This document shows, piece after piece, positions 42,101-54,377 of a DNA stretch of 64,000 nt. The stretch spans positions 2,183,501 to 2,247,500 of the forward strand of contig OY970823.1 of NCBI GenBank assembly GCA_963853835.1. Direction: 5' to 3'. The DNA is from Calendula officinalis. Lineage: Eukaryota > Streptophyta > Magnoliopsida > Asterales > Asteraceae. The translations under genes were made by a program, and so were the position numbers. The stretch's first letter is position 1; each line of letters begins with the position of its first letter. The notes below the pieces were generated by a model. The model was given only the letters and a program-made list of their open reading frames with translations, searched no databases and was not told the origin of the DNA.

Positions 42101-42317
42101 TGGCACACCAATGGCATCGGTCGTGCTTAATAAAGTTTTGTCCCGAGTCAAGAAACCAGTCTACTTGCTCGATATCACCACACTTTCCCAATACAGAAAG
42201 GATGCTCACCCCATTTATTATAGTGGCAACCACATTGGTCTAGACTGTAGCCATTGGTGCCTACCCGGCTTGCCGGACACATGGAATGTACTTCTCAATG
42301 CCGCACTCTCTCATTAA
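38033..42317 (+). CDS. TRICHOME BIREFRINGENCE-LIKE (TBL/DUF231) protein, 356 aa, five exons
   Basis: The exons are 38033-38298, 38391-38568, 41238-41413, 41488-41646 and 42026-42317. All introns are GT-AG, and the joined frame (1071 bases) is open to the TAA at 42315-42317. TBL proteins are Golgi polysaccharide O-acetyltransferases that acetylate xylan, mannan or related wall polymers. Residues 3-24 form a hydrophobic signal or anchor segment. CNLFKGKWVYDPSYPLY near 40 is the plant PMR5 N-terminal domain. FVGDSLSFNMW holds the GDS catalytic motif (residues 108-110), and DCSHWCLPGLPDTWN holds the DxxH motif (Asp 333, His 336). The short length suits the TBL37-43 branch, which is an inference. 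Intron 2 is 2669 bp. The start is the ATG at 38033; an upstream TTG is not needed. Confidence 0.93.
38569..41237 (+). other. intron 2 of the TBL gene (2669 bp)
   Basis: It has a GTTTGT donor and TTAACAG acceptor. It contains a (TA)n run at about 39125-39152 and otherwise AT-rich unique-looking DNA, with no recognisable inserted transposon. It is much longer than the other three introns (92, 74 and 379 bp). Confidence 0.8.
39123..39152. repeat. (TA)n microsatellite in TBL intron 2
   Basis: An uninterrupted TA run of about 14 units, followed by a T run. Confidence 0.9.
41697..41799. mobile_element. Stowaway-like MITE fragment in TBL intron 4
   Basis: The right end, read on the other strand, is CTACCTCCGTATGAAAATAAG followed by TA, and the interior repeats GTATCACTTATTTT as in MITE 1. 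The left terminus is missing. Confidence 0.65.
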
Positions 42318-42719
42318 GTTGGATAAAATTTGATTTTAGAGTACGTATAATTGCTTCGTACACGAACAAAAAATTCAACATGTTTGTATAATACAAACAT
42401 GGTATGCTTATTTGGGTCGGGTATGATTCGTTTGTTTACTTAGGATTCTTTCGGTTGGGTGTTAATGATTAGTCATACTCTTGATGGCTTCGTTAGTTTT
42501 GGTTTCTATACGTTTTGGTCAGTAAATGTTTGTCAATTAAAGAGAGCACACTGATGATTCATTTGTAAAATCTTGACATTTGATTGTATTTCTATTTTAC
42601 GATAAAGGATTATAAGAACATTGTTGTTGATAAAGTTGCAATTTCTATTGGTATGTTCTTGTTATATTGATGCTAACCAATATTTATAAGCTTTATTAAC
42701 ATTGTTAGTATGGAGTAAC
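42318..42719. other. 3' flank of the TBL gene
   Basis: The gene's 3' UTR and polyadenylation signals should lie here. No clear AATAAA was identified. No coding frame is present. Confidence 0.5.
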
Positions 42720-44275
42720 TGTACGATTACCCTATAGGATTCATAATGTCAGAACTTAAATCCCACAACTTGATCACTTCTATTTAATGGAATCACTAGA
42801 ACATTGAGATTGTTAGAATATTATCATTAGGATTGCTAAATAATGATGCACCTCTACTGCACCACCTAGACACGCTGCAAGACCTCGTTGTACCAACAAA
42901 GTAGCACACTAAACTGTGTATGTGTGTGTTGCTTGCGTCAAACGAACAAGGGTTCGAAAACCCTTGTGGTTTCTTCGGCCGACGAACGAGAGAGAGGAGA
43001 GGGAGAGATTAGGGTTTGAGTGATGTAATTGTTTAACCCTCAAACTTTAACCTTAAGCATTTATTTATAAGGACTTAAGTTACAGTTAAGTCCCTGGAGT
43101 TTAATTATAATTAAACTTCATGTTAACACTTTTAAACCTTGGACTTTTACTAGTTAATTAATAAATAATTAATTAGCTGTCCGTTAAATATTTAACCTTC
43201 ACCACAAATAATAATTAACTTATTATTATTTATTCTCTTCTTTATAATTAACTTAACTAGTTAATTATTTCACACAACTTACTTTATTCGGTTATCCATT
43301 ATTGGGTGTGTAGCAATGTGACCCTTTAGTGTCTTATAACATTGGACACGATGACACATGTGATTATCTGTGCACATTAATCAAACAGACTACCACTTGT
43401 GCAAGATAAGCATCACTTACTGATCACCGTTAGCCTAAGGAGGTCCCTAGACAGACACTTAGGATAACCAGGTTATAAGATCTCTTACATCCAGATAGTA
43501 ATCATAATGATGAATAACATTTTCAGATTTTCCTTTCGCATCATGATGTTTTCTAATAAGAATAATAGACATGGAGCAGGGATCTTGTTCTATATACTCA
43601 TATTTTCTCGACTCTGATTTTGACTTTCTGCAGTTACGGATTACCGAATGATATAATCATTCTCCGAGCGCAGCCACACATTTCAGTAGTCTTAATCGGC
43701 GAGCGGCCATGAAATATCTCTTCTTTTACAAGAAGGTGCAAATTCCATCTTGACTATTTGCATTTTCTTTAGCACGACTTCCGATGTCTTAGTCAAGTTC
43801 CTTATGATCACCCTTTTATGGTGTGACGTTAGATACGAGCTAAAGATCATAAGTTATCGCGTCGCAAACCAAATATCTCTGGTCAGAGGACATCTACTCG
43901 AGAATTACTTATGCTTGGGCTCCATGAAGGAATCTCGATCTTTTGGTCACGTCTACTGCTAAGCAAACTCTGTAAACATCTACAATTATTTATTTTAACA
44001 AAACTTGTATCTCTATTAAAGAACTCTGAATAGATAAATATTCATAATGGCATTAACTCCTGATTTAGCTCCCACTAAATTCAAGCAGCCACATACATTT
44101 TGATACTCAATAAACTTTGTATATCATAGATTGGTTTAAAACATGTTAAGAATAGATAATGTGAAATTATTACGTAAACCTTTCTATTTCAATCCCACGA
44201 AATGCAGTTACATAATGTATCAATATCAAACACATCTATAGTTCATAATAAAAAAATACTAGCTACAGATTTTAG
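42720..44275 (-). mobile_element. copia fragment F (3' LTR plus 3' internal end)
   Basis: It holds a decayed LTR (42720-43387, 668 bp) of the same family as elements D and E, then about 890 bp of 3' untranslated internal sequence. It aligns with element D up to the position of the pol stop codon. There the LTR of gypsy element G2 cuts it off at 44275/44276. The rest of the element is not in the window. Divergence from D is considerable, so this is an older copy. Confidence 0.75.
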
Positions 44276-44616
44276 TGTAACACCCGTATTTCTATAACGT
44301 CGTTTAAAACATTTAAAATACAATTTCCAACATTCATCATGTTGTCCAAAATACAGTTTAACAAAAACCTAAAAAACTTTATCATAGTATACAAAAATAC
44401 GGTGTCACCAAGTTTATCATAACCATAGACAAACGGGATCTACCTATTAGCTCCCGACCTAAACATCTATAGGCCACTTCTAGTGCAACCTTCTATCACT
44501 TCACACATGTACCTGAGTACACACCCACAAAACAAACGTAGTACGTGAGACAAAATAGTCTCGTGAGATACATGGGTTTTAAACCCCAATAACAATAGTC
44601 GTTTCATAAATATATA

Positions 44617-44617
<1 letters not shown>

Positions 44618-44707
<90 letters not shown>
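44618..44707. repeat. (TA)n microsatellite, about 90 bp
   Basis: An almost pure TA run within the G2 LTR. Confidence 0.95.
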
Positions 44708-44709
<2 letters not shown>

Positions 44710-46205
44710 CATCAATACCGTCTAGTCACCCTATTGTGACTCTATCAACCTTGTTTCCCTAGCAAACATATCTAGTACCTAAACATATAGGTACCAGAAG
44801 CACAATCATATCTAGTACATAAACATATATGTACTAGAAGCACAACCATATCCAATAAATAAACATACATGTACTGGAAGCCCAACATATCTAATACATA
44901 AACATATATGTACTAGAATCATACCACGACTAGTACGTAAATATATGCGTACTAGAAGTCCATTCATGTCTGGTGTATAAACATATATACACTCGTCTCA
45001 GTGACCGGGCATCCCCCGCGTCACCACCAACTCTCTCTTATCATAACCTAACAGTTATGCCAGTCAAAGCATTCAGCTATCACATCAAACATCAAACAAG
45101 TTAGTTATCTAATAATAACGATATATAATTAGTTCAACATATCGTGAACGTACCCATATAGTCCCAACTCTCACATACTTCTACATCTATGAACCCTAGG
45201 AGGTACACACTTACTTATTTCATGAAGTACATTTCTTATTTTTATCGATATTATAATACTTTTATCTTTTCTTTGACTAGAATACATATTTATTACTAGT
45301 CACATCATACTCATTTGCATATATTCTCGTTCATCACTTCTATTAGTAAATCTTACCATTCAATACCCATTATTATAAAATCATTGTCAAATGCTTTATT
45401 AATACATATTTATTTATAAAGGCTCAATATACATTCTTTTAATCAATAAACTTATCATGATGGTTCGTTAATTAAGATTTCATAGTTACTTTAGTTTAAC
45501 ATATTTACTTCCAAATTCATCAATCATACTAGACATATTCTAGTATCACATCATACCTACTTTATTATTATTTCGGTCACTATCTTTATCAAAATGATTA
45601 TTAATAAAGATCCATAAACTATCATACGTATTTTAAAAACTCCTTGCTCTGTACCCAGCTTAAAAGTCTCACGTACTCACCTTAGCGATAGCTAAATCCA
45701 TATCATGTTTATCAACACGAATGGAATATCTTCAATCTTTAGGTCCTTGCAACCTATCAACATAATCATGACAATTCTAGTTATCATCTACAACTATACA
45801 ATATTACACCACCAATATCCATCCCCCACTACCAAGTTCATCACTCTTGGTAGAAGACCATAAACCCTAGTTCATGGTTACTAACCCCATATCATGGATA
45901 CGATACAATACATGGTTCACACACTTCCTATGTGTGTTTTACACTCACCATCAACATATTAAGCCAAAACTTTTGACAAGTTACCATTATCACCACTTTC
46001 CCCCAAATCAAGTTCATAAACTAGTAAGGAGATGAAATATACCTTAGATCTTAGCTTAGATGCATAAATCCTCAAAGATGGTGAATATCTAAGCTCAAGA
46101 ACACCAAAATTGCCCCCTTCTTCTCCAATCTCGGTTGCACCAAGTGGAGGAGTGAAAAATGAGAAAACCCTAGCTTTTTCACGATTTAAAGCTAGCATCG
46201 CAGAG

Positions 46206-46235
46206 TTCGCGTCGCGAATTTCCCGTGTCGCGAAC
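46206..46235. repeat. TTCGCG-T-CGCGAA palindromic modules in the G2 LTR
   Basis: A 13-base palindrome, TTCGCGTCGCGAA, lies at 46206-46218, and a half copy, GTGTCGCGAAC, lies at 46225-46235. A 15-base perfect version, GTTCGCGTCGCGAAC, lies across the other side of copia D at 54373-54387. Position relative to the LTR start matches the AAGATAGC palindromes of the G1 LTRs. Confidence 0.8.
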
Positions 46236-46339
46236 TTCTTCGCTTCGCTAACTTCTTCGCGTGGCTAACTGGTCGTGAACTTCATGTCCGAAAACCCCAA
46301 GATCTATGCGCGATACTTGCGATTGTGAACCAGAGTTCG

Positions 46340-47036
46340 TGTAGGAAAACCTTGTAGGATTCACATAGCGGAACTTGAATCCCATATTACTGGATCTCTA
46401 CTAGTCAATGAGATCACAAGAAGAATATGATGAAGAACACTACCTTTAGATTGCTAAAGATGATCCACCTCTACTGCACCACCTGGACACGCTGCAAGAC
46501 CGCGTTGTACCAACAGAGCAACACACAAGACTTGTGTATGTGTGTGTGTGTTTCGACGAACAGGCAAACACCGAAGCCCTTTGGGGTTTCGGTCGACTTC
46601 GATCGGCCGAGAGAGAGGGAGAGGGGGTTTGGGGTTTTGAGCGTGTTGCAAGTGATTAACCATAAAACCTTAACCTTAAGCCTTTATTTATAAGGACTTA
46701 TGTTACACAGTTAAGTCCTTGAAGTTTAATTATGATTAATCTCATAATTAAACTTCCTATTAACACTTTAAACCCTTTAACTTTTACTAGTTAATTAATA
46801 GACTATTAATTAACTGTCCGTTAAATACTTAACCTAATATTTAACCATCCGCACAAATAAGAATTAACTTATTATTATTTATTCTCTTCTTTATAATTAA
46901 CTTAACTAGTTAATTATTCCACACAACTTACTTTATTCGGTTGTTCATTATTGGGTGTGTAGTGGTGTGACCCTTTAGAGCCTTATAACATTGGACACGG
47001 TGACACGTGTACTTATCTGTGCACATAAATCCTTCA
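46340..47036 (-). repeat. 3' LTR of copia D (697 bp)
   Basis: The ends are TGTAGGAAAACC and AAATCCTTCA on the plus strand. The purine tract (minus strand AAGTGGGAGTC) adjoins at 47037-47047. Confidence 0.9.
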
Positions 47037-47905
47037 GACTCCCACTTGTGCAAGTTAAGAATTACTTTCTAATCATCGTTGGCCTAAAGCGGTCCCTAGC
47101 CAAACATTTAGGATAACCACGTTATAAGAAATCTTACATCCAGAGATAATATTCATAAAATGAATAACACTAACAGATTTTCCTTTCGCATCATGATATT
47201 TCTTAATTTGAGTAATAGATATGGAGCAGGGATCTAGTTCTATATACTCGAATTTTCTCGACACCGATTTCGACTTTCTGCAGTACGGATTACCGAATGA
47301 TATAATCATTCTCCGAGCGCGGCCACGCATTTCAATAGTCTTAATCGTCGAGCGGCCATGAAATATCTCTTCTAATTAAAGAAGGTGCAAATTCCATCTT
47401 GACATTTGCGTTATCTTGCCCACGACTTCCGCTGTCTTAATCAAGTTCCTTATGATCACCCTTTTACGGTGTGACGTTAGATAAATGCTAAAGATCAGAA
47501 TTCATAGAGTCTCAAACCAAAACGTCTCAGGTTAGAGGACATCTACTCAAAATTACTCATGCTTGGCTCCATGAAGTAATCTCGATCTTTTGGTCACGTC
47601 TAATGTTTAGCAAACTCTGTAAACATCTATGAATATTTATTTTAACAACCCTTGTTTCTCTATTCAATAACTATGAATAGATAAATATTCATAATGGTAT
47701 TAACTCTTGAATCTAGCTCCCACTAAATTCAAGCAACCACAGACATTTTAGATACTAAAAAACTTTGCGTATCAAGGATAGGTTTAAAACATGTTAAGAA
47801 TAGACAATGTGAAAATATTACGTAAAACCTCCTATTTCAATCCCGCGAAATGTTATTACATAATGTATCGTTTTCAAACATGTCTATGAATCATAATTAA
47901 AATTA

Positions 47906-48697
47906 CTAGTTACCAATATTTAGGTACTGCATGCCTATAGCGTGCGCATGTTTCTCATGCTTTGGTCCGTCTAGTGGTTTTGTCAACGGGACAGCAACGT
48001 TGTCATCCGTTGTTATTTTCTTAATTATAATATCACATTCTCTAACATACTCACGTATGAGGTGATATTTCCTGCGTACATGCCTGGTCTTTTGATGCTC
48101 TATTGGCTCAACAGCTTGCGCTATTGCTCCAATGTAATCACAGAATATTTCGATGGGTCTAGAGATACTGGCAATAACTCTAAGATCCTCGATAAAATTC
48201 GTAAGCCACATGGCTTCTTTTCCAGCATTATTTGCAGCAATGTACTCAGCCTCTGTAGTCGAATATGCTATCGTATCTTGTTTCTGACTCTTCCAAGATA
48301 TAACTCCTCCGTTTAGTGTGAAGACAAATCCCGATTGAGATTTGTAATCGTCTCTGTTGGTTTGGAAGCTTACATCTGTTTAACTAGTTACACGCAATTC
48401 TTCCAACGAACCTCCAAAGACTAAGAACATTTCTTTCGTCCTTCTCAAATACTTGAGAATGTTTTTGACAGCCACCCAGTGGGGCTCACCAGGATTCTTT
48501 TGATATCTGCTCGTAAGACTTATGGAGTAAGCAATATCGGGCCTAGTACATAACATGGCATACATGATTGATCCAATTGCCGAAGCATATGGTACCAAAC
48601 TCATCCTAGCTATTTCCTTGCTAGATGTAGGACTTTGAGCTTTGCTCAGTGTAATGCCATGTGCCATTGGAATGAGACCTCTCTTGGAATCACTCAT
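47906..48697 (-). pseudogene. pol: copia D reverse transcriptase C-terminus and RNase H
   Basis: The upper part (48697-48380) shows SDSKRGLIPMAHG and YAMLCTRPDIAYSISL, the connection region before RNase H. The lower part (48211-47906) shows EIFCDYIGAIAQAVEP and KTRHVRRKYHLIREYV, the RNase H C-terminal half, ending IGMQYLNIGN. The middle is broken by a stop just after EELRVTS (near 48380) and by the missing EAEYIA-to-MWL continuity in one frame. Element E preserves that portion better. Confidence 0.8.
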
Positions 48698-48708
48698 ACT
48701 GAATCTCT

Positions 48709-49511
48709 TCAGTAAATGTATGTACTTTGACTAAGTCCAATAAGCCGCCTAGATCTATCTCTATAGATCTTTATACCCAGTATAAACGCGGCTTCTCCCA
48801 AGTCCTTTATCTGGAAACATTTACCTAACCAGGATTTTACTCCTTGTAATGCTGGTATATCGTTTCCTATAAGCAGTATGTCGTCGCCATACAAGACTAG
48901 GAAGATTACTATGCTCCCACTGAATTTTGTGTAGACACACGCTCGAACTCACTCTTGACAAAACCAAATTCTTTGATTCTTTTGTCAAAGTGTAAGTTCC
49001 AACTTCTAGATGCTTGCTTCAATCCATAAATGGATTTTAGCAATTTGCATACTTTATCAGGATTCTTTGGATAAGTAAAACCATCTGGTTGTATCATGAA
49101 TACGTCCTCATTCAACTCCCCGTTAAGAAAGGCGGTTTTAACATCCATTTGCCATATCTCATAGTCGTAATATGCCGATATGACCATAAGAATTCTAATA
49201 GACTTAAGAATAGCGACTGGCGAGTAGGTTTCAGAATAATCCACACCATGTATTTGCGTGAAACCCTTCGCGACGAGTCGTGCTTTGTAAGTACGCATTT
49301 TCCCATCCATGTCAGTTTTCTTCTTGAAAACCCACTTGCATCCAACAGCACCTGACTGTGGTGGCAAGTCTGATAACACCCAAACTTGGTTGTCATACAT
49401 GGATTGCATCTCTGCTTGCATAGCCTCGAGCCATCTTTCAGACTCTATGCCGTCAGTAGCTTCACTGTAGGTTAATGGTTCTAGTAGACTTCCATCATCT
49501 TCATCGATCAT
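48709..49511 (-). pseudogene. pol: copia D reverse transcriptase
   Basis: GCKWVFKKKTDMDG, YKARLVAKGFTQIHGVDY, QMDVKTAFLNGELNEDV and YGLKQASRSWNLHFDKR mark the palm and fingers. The frame shifts near 48905, and the catalytic motif reads YGDD rather than the YVDD kept in element E. DLGEAAFILGIKIYRDRS follows. The enzyme is unlikely to be active. Confidence 0.85.
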
Positions 49512-49598
49512 GAATCCAAGATACCTATCTGGTTCTTGGCGTGGTCTACTGGACCTACGCAGATTGCGTGTTTCTTCTTCCTCAACCGGTGGGTCTGG

Positions 49599-50330
49599 TT
49601 AGGAATCAACAATTCTTTGTTGAACTACTGGTTCGACTGAAGTCGTCGGTGGATCTTCATTCTCTTCAATTTCTTGAAGCTCTATTTCTTTTCTTGGAGT
49701 TTCAGTTCCTAAAAACTTCTCCTTCAAGAAGACACCTTTCCGAGCAACAAAGACTTTGTTTTCTTCTTGATGATAGAAATAGTATCCCAAGGTTTCCCTT
49801 GAATATCCAACGAAGATACACTTGTCTGACTTGGGGTTTAGTTTGTCTGTGAAGTTACGTCTAACGTACGCTTCACAACCCCAAATCTTGAGAAAAGATA
49901 ATTTTGGCTTTCTCCCCATCCAGTGCTCGAACATAGTCTTTTCTACTGACTTGGTCGGAACCCTATTCAGTGTGAATGCTGCAGTCTCGAGTGCATGTCC
50001 CCAAAATGAGAGTGGTAGTGGGGTGCGACACATAATTGAATGTACCATGTCTAACAAGGTGCGATTCCTCCTTTTTGATACGCCATTCATCTGAGGTGTA
50101 TACAGAGGTGTGAGTTGTGAAACAATCCCACATTCCTTCATATGATCGTCAAACTCTTGGCTCAAATATTCGCCTCCTCGGTTAGACCGAAGTGACTTAA
50201 TTTTCTTGCCTAGTTGGTTCTCTACTTCCCTCTGATATTCTTTGAACTTGTCAAAGCTCTCAGATTTTAGTCTCATAAGAAAGACATAACCGTACCTACT
50301 GAAGTCATCAGTAAAGGTAATGAAGTAGCG
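49599..50330 (-). pseudogene. pol: copia D integrase
   Basis: The core continues from HTDLSGPFTP (first Asp, in the preceding segment). The second catalytic position reads SNRGGEY instead of SDRGGEY (Asp to Asn), and the Glu region reads NGVSKRRNR. The GWE-like C-terminal region includes KCIFVGYSRETLGYYFY. A stop at 49599 separates it from reverse transcriptase. Confidence 0.85.
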
Positions 50331-50909
50331 CTATCCACCTCTGGCTTCTGGAGTAAAGGGTCCAGACAAATCTGTGTGTACAATCCCTAGCAACTCGCCT
50401 GCCATTTCATTGTAGTGGTTGAAAGGGTCTTTTGTCATCTTGCCAGATAAACTAGCTTCGCATATTGCATATGATTCCAAATCAAATGGCTCTAGAATTC
50501 CATCATCGTGGAGCTTCTTTATGCGAGTCTCATTTATATGACCTAAACGACAATGCCAAAGATAAGTTTGATTCAAGTTACTCTTGGATCTTTTACTTAT
50601 ACGATAGACGTCTCATTCTATGTTAATTAGATTTAACGTGTATAGACCATTATGAGAATTTGCGTTAAAATATAAAATATCATCTTTTAAACACGAAATT
50701 GTTTTTCCATAAAACTCATAATAAAAACCACTGTCTATAAGTAAATCAAAAGAAATAACATTTTTAATAAGTCTAGGAACATAATAACAATCTTTAAGTT
50801 CCAAAACTCTTCCTGAAGGCAACTTGAGAAGATATGTTCCTACGGCTTCAACTCCAACCTTGGAACCTTCGCCTACTCGTAGTTCAACATCTCCTCGTCC
50901 CTGCCTCAT
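50331..50909 (-). pseudogene. pol: copia D pre-integrase and integrase zinc domain
   Basis: VELRVGEGSKVGVEAVGTY and DCYYVPRLIKNVISFDLL form the segment after protease. QTYLWHCRLGHINETRIKKL is the His-His half of the HHCC zinc site, with ICEASLSGKM at the Cys half: the second Cys (ICEACLSG in element E) is Ser. A stop lies near 50612. Confidence 0.8.
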
Positions 50910-50912
50910 GTT

Positions 50913-51788
50913 CTACTTAAATCCCTGTAAATGATTGCAAATGTGATGACCACATCCGGTATCCAATACCCAGGATTCACTAGAAATAACGAGACAATCA
51001 ATCATGAAGATACCTGAATCGCTGACTAAGTCAGCGTCCAACAGTCCCACATCGGACGTGTGCTCGCAAATATCCTTGCTGCCACAAGCTGGGCAACACA
51101 AATCAGCAAGGTCTCTCAGCCATACATCGAACTCTTCCATTGGATCCTCGGGGAGAGATTCTTCCTCTAGCCTTTGAACATCGCGTATACACAAGAGCTT
51201 CTCGTGCAGACCTGCGACACTCAGATCAAAATTCTCGACTAATCGTACTACCTTGTCCTGATAGTACTGAGTGAGAGATCCAAACAAGAACAAGACTTGC
51301 TCATGTTGGTTTGATGTGCCAGTAACTAAGGTGAGACAATCTAGTAACCTTCTTATGTTAATAAGATGGTCACTCAATGGTTGATCATCTTTCATTTTTG
51401 ACGAAATGATTTCTTGCAAAATGAACTGCTTACTTTCTTCAGTACTATCTTTAAACGTCTCCTTAAGATACTGAACAAACTCATAGCATGGTTTCTTACG
51501 TTGATTATCAGTAAGCTCTGATAATGAAGTAATAATAAGAATCGACATAACTTGTGATTCATCAGCTAGATACTGATAATAAGCGTCAAGCTCATCATCC
51601 TGGGCATCCTGCCCTGGTTATCCCTTGAGCACCTCGTCTATCACGTACAGTAGATTCTGTGCTTTTAGGTAACTCCTAAAATGCACCTTTCAAACTTTGT
51701 AATTCGGACCAGTAAGCTTCCATTTTCCAGTGATGAACCTTCGTGATTCGTTTGGTGAATAAAACGGAATTTCTGACGGTACAGACAT
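50913..51788 (-). pseudogene. gag: copia D gag and protease start
   Basis: The ATG at 51788 begins MSVPSEIPFYSP, then GKWKLTGPNYKV. Stops interrupt it before 51548, after which the frame is open (SLSELTDNQRKKPCYEFVQY). The protease motif SWVLDTGCGHHICN lies near 50950-50985. It lacks a CCHC knuckle of the usual form; CCPACGSKDICEH near 51080 is a Cys-rich stretch. Confidence 0.8.
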
Positions 51789-53099
51789 CTATAAGAAAAA
51801 CAACAAACGGTTAGTATGATTAGATAAATAAATAACTTCTAACATTATTACCTTTTAAGAATAATAGTTAGACTAGGATCCATATTTCACGCCCTCTAAT
51901 GCAAGGTTTGGGCACTTCCCATTAGAGCCACGCTATTTCTGGTAGGTATAGCCATACCGATCGCCTCTAGACTAGAAACGATTCCTAGATCTTCGGGATA
52001 TCAAGTTGAACAACAAACTTGTACATGTTTTAATCCCTCTAGTGCATTTTGGGCCGGGACTCCCGATTATCACCAAAATAGATCGTACCACCTAAGATAG
52101 TGCGATGCCTTGCGCCTCGACTCCCGATTATCACAAGACCCTACGCACCCTAAGCACTCGCAATGATTTGAATCCACATCTAAGGTTCTTTCTCCTTACA
52201 ATGTGAATATCGTTGAACAAGTGAGGTGTTCCATTTGGTGGGTTGCACTCTGATCTAAGATTTTCTAAAAAGGATTTTCCTTTGTTCGAAAAACGTTAGC
52301 CAGTTTTTAACCTTTTAAAATTACTTGTTTTTATAAACGAACTGTTTATAAATTCCAATTTGAATTTTGTCTTTTATAAAACTTGGTTTATAAACAAACT
52401 GTTTACTTTGCCATTATTAATTTAAAACTTGGTTTTATAAACAAACTGTTTATAATCATCAACTTATTAATTTACAACTTGGTTTTCTAAACAATCTGTT
52501 TATAATCACCATCTTTTTATTTCAACTAAAATAAATAAAATAAATAAAATAAATACATGCAATTTCGAGAATTGGTATGTCATAACCCCAAAGACTTGGT
52601 TTTGTGTTTTGTAGATTTAAAAAATAAAAACTTTATAAAATTTCTGAAAATTATAAAAAAAAAATTCGAAAAAATTTAAAATAAACACATAGATAAATAA
52701 ACTGATAATTTAAATTACCAAACTGATAATTATTAAATTACCTATAAACTGGTTTCTTAATTCCTCCTTAATTTAATAATTATCTTGATTTTAATAACTA
52801 TTAAAATCATTAGGTTTAATTTAAATATTTATTTAAACTTATTACTATTATTTAGACGAAAAAATAAGTAATCTAGTCAACTAAATACTTGTAGATTGAC
52901 TTTTAATTATAAAATCTTACACAGTAACTTGTAGATTCTATATCTTGATTTAGACCATATCTTGGACTAAAATCAAAAGGATATATTGGTCTCCAAGAAA
53001 CACCACCCAACCGAAACTCAGTGGGTTCGGTTTTGGTTGACCACTCGGTCGTCGAACCGAGTCCTAACCGAGTCTCGGTTGGTTCGGTTTCGACTACCG

Positions 53100-53173
<74 letters not shown>

Positions 53174-53666
53174 TATTTTTTTTCGTTAATAATAATAATA
53201 ATAAACAAATAAAATGTCAAAGTTTTAAACGAAAAATTTAACATAACCTTTTCTTGATTTTTGTCTTAAAACCCATTTATTCCAATTATTCAAGAACTTT
53301 GAATAATTTACTTGGATCAAACATACTAGGTTTTATTTTACTAAACAAAAAAGAAGAAACCTAGTTCTTTTTATCATGAACCCTATTCAATCCAATGTTC
53401 ATTCAGAACTTGAAGAACACATGCTTGGTTCGAAAATTACTAGGGTTCTTTTCTAGATAAAAAAAAACTTAATTTATATGTATATATGTATACGAATTCG
53501 GAAAAAACTAGGAGGGAAAAAAAAACCTAATTTCTTTTTATCTAGAACCATATTCATTCCAATGTTCATTCAAAACTTGAAGAACACATACTTGGATTCG
53601 AAAATTTCTAGGGTTCTTTTCTATATGAAAAGAAACTCAACCGAATCTCATTGAGATTAGTAGGGA
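51789..53666 (-). other. copia D 5' leader (about 1.9 kb)
   Basis: Untranslated leader between primer site and gag. It contains a (TA)n run at 53101-53169. It also has a CGGGACTCCCG palindrome at 52055-52065 with a degenerate second copy near 52118-52125, mirrored in element E. It is AT-rich, with repeated AAACAGTTTGTTTATAA-like blocks at 52320-52510. Confidence 0.7.
53101..53169. repeat. (TA)n microsatellite in the copia D leader
   Basis: About 34 TA units. The apparent Ile-Tyr frames through it are artefacts. Confidence 0.95.
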
Positions 53667-53678
53667 GCTCTGATACCA
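53667..53678 (-). promoter_or_regulatory. primer-binding site of copia D
   Basis: The minus strand reads TGGTATCAGAGC, one base inside the LTR. Confidence 0.9.
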
Positions 53679-53679
53679 C

Positions 53680-54372
53680 TGTAGGAAAACCTTGTAGGAT
53701 TCACATGGCGGAACTTGAATCCCACATTACTGGATCTCTACTAGTCAATGAGATCACAAGAACAATAAGATGAAGAACATTACCTTTAGATTGCTAAAGA
53801 ATGATCCACCTCTACTGCACCACCTGGACACGCTGCAAGACCGCGTTGTACCAACAAAGCAATACACAAGACTTGTGTATGTGTGTGTGTTTCGACGAAC
53901 AAGCAAACACCGAAACCCTTTGGGGTTTCGGTCGACTTCGATCGGCCGAGAGAGAGGGAGAGGGGGTTTGGGGTTTTGAGTGTGTTGCAAGTGATTAACC
54001 CTAAAACCTTAACCTTAAGCCTTTATTTATAAGGACTTAAGTTACAGTTAAGTTTTGGAGTTTAATTATGATTAATCTCATAATTAAACTTCCTATTAAC
54101 ACTTTAAACCCTTTAACTTTTACTAGTTAATTAATAGACTATTAATTAACTGTCCGTTAAATACTTAACCTAATATTTAACCATCCTCACAAATAAGAAT
54201 TAACTTATTGTTATTTACTCTCTTCTTTATAATTAACTTAACTAGTTAATTATTCCACACAACTTACTTTATTCGGTTGTCCATTATTGGGTGTGTAGTG
54301 GTGTGACCCTCTAGTGCCTTATAACATTGGACACGGTGACACGTGTACTTATCTGTGCACATAAATCCTTCA
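53680..54372 (-). repeat. 5' LTR of copia D (693 bp)
   Basis: The ends are TGTAGGAAAACC and AAATCCTTCA on the plus strand, followed by the GTTCG duplication. It includes a (GT)n run near 53878-53891. Confidence 0.9.
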
Positions 54373-54377
54373 GTTCG

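Larger units (their letters stand above)
44276..46339 (-). repeat. LTR of gypsy element G2, main part (2064 bp; continues at 54378-54563)
   Basis: On the plus strand it starts TGTAACACCCG, the reverse of a gypsy 3' LTR end (GGGTGTTACA). Copia D splits it; joining 54378-54563 gives about 2250 bp, the same length class as the G1 LTRs. Like those it has a strong splice-donor context (minus strand CTAAG/GTGAGTACG near 45680) and a cluster of palindromic modules near its start (46206-46235 and 54373-54387), here built on TTCGCG/CGCGAA. A long (TA)n lies within it. Confidence 0.75.
46335..54377 (-). mobile_element. full-length copia retrotransposon D with target duplication
   Basis: The element spans 46340-54372 (8033 bp), flanked by GTTCG at 46335-46339 and 54373-54377. 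LTRs of 697 and 693 bp begin TGTAGGAAAAC on the plus strand. It has a ~1.9-kb leader, gag, pol in copia order (protease, integrase, reverse transcriptase, RNase H) and ~870 bp of 3' untranslated internal sequence. Several stops and frameshifts make it defective. LTR differences indicate an older insertion than copia C. It sits in the left arm of a palindrome in the G2 LTR. Confidence 0.92.

Noticed and set aside
46200..46260. CpG-rich TTCGCG motifs as a host promoter CpG island
   Set aside because: They lie in the gypsy G2 LTR at the same place as the palindromes of the G1 LTRs, so a retrotransposon module explains them better.
53021..53212. Ile-Tyr repeat frames
   Set aside because: Artefact of the (TA)n microsatellite.
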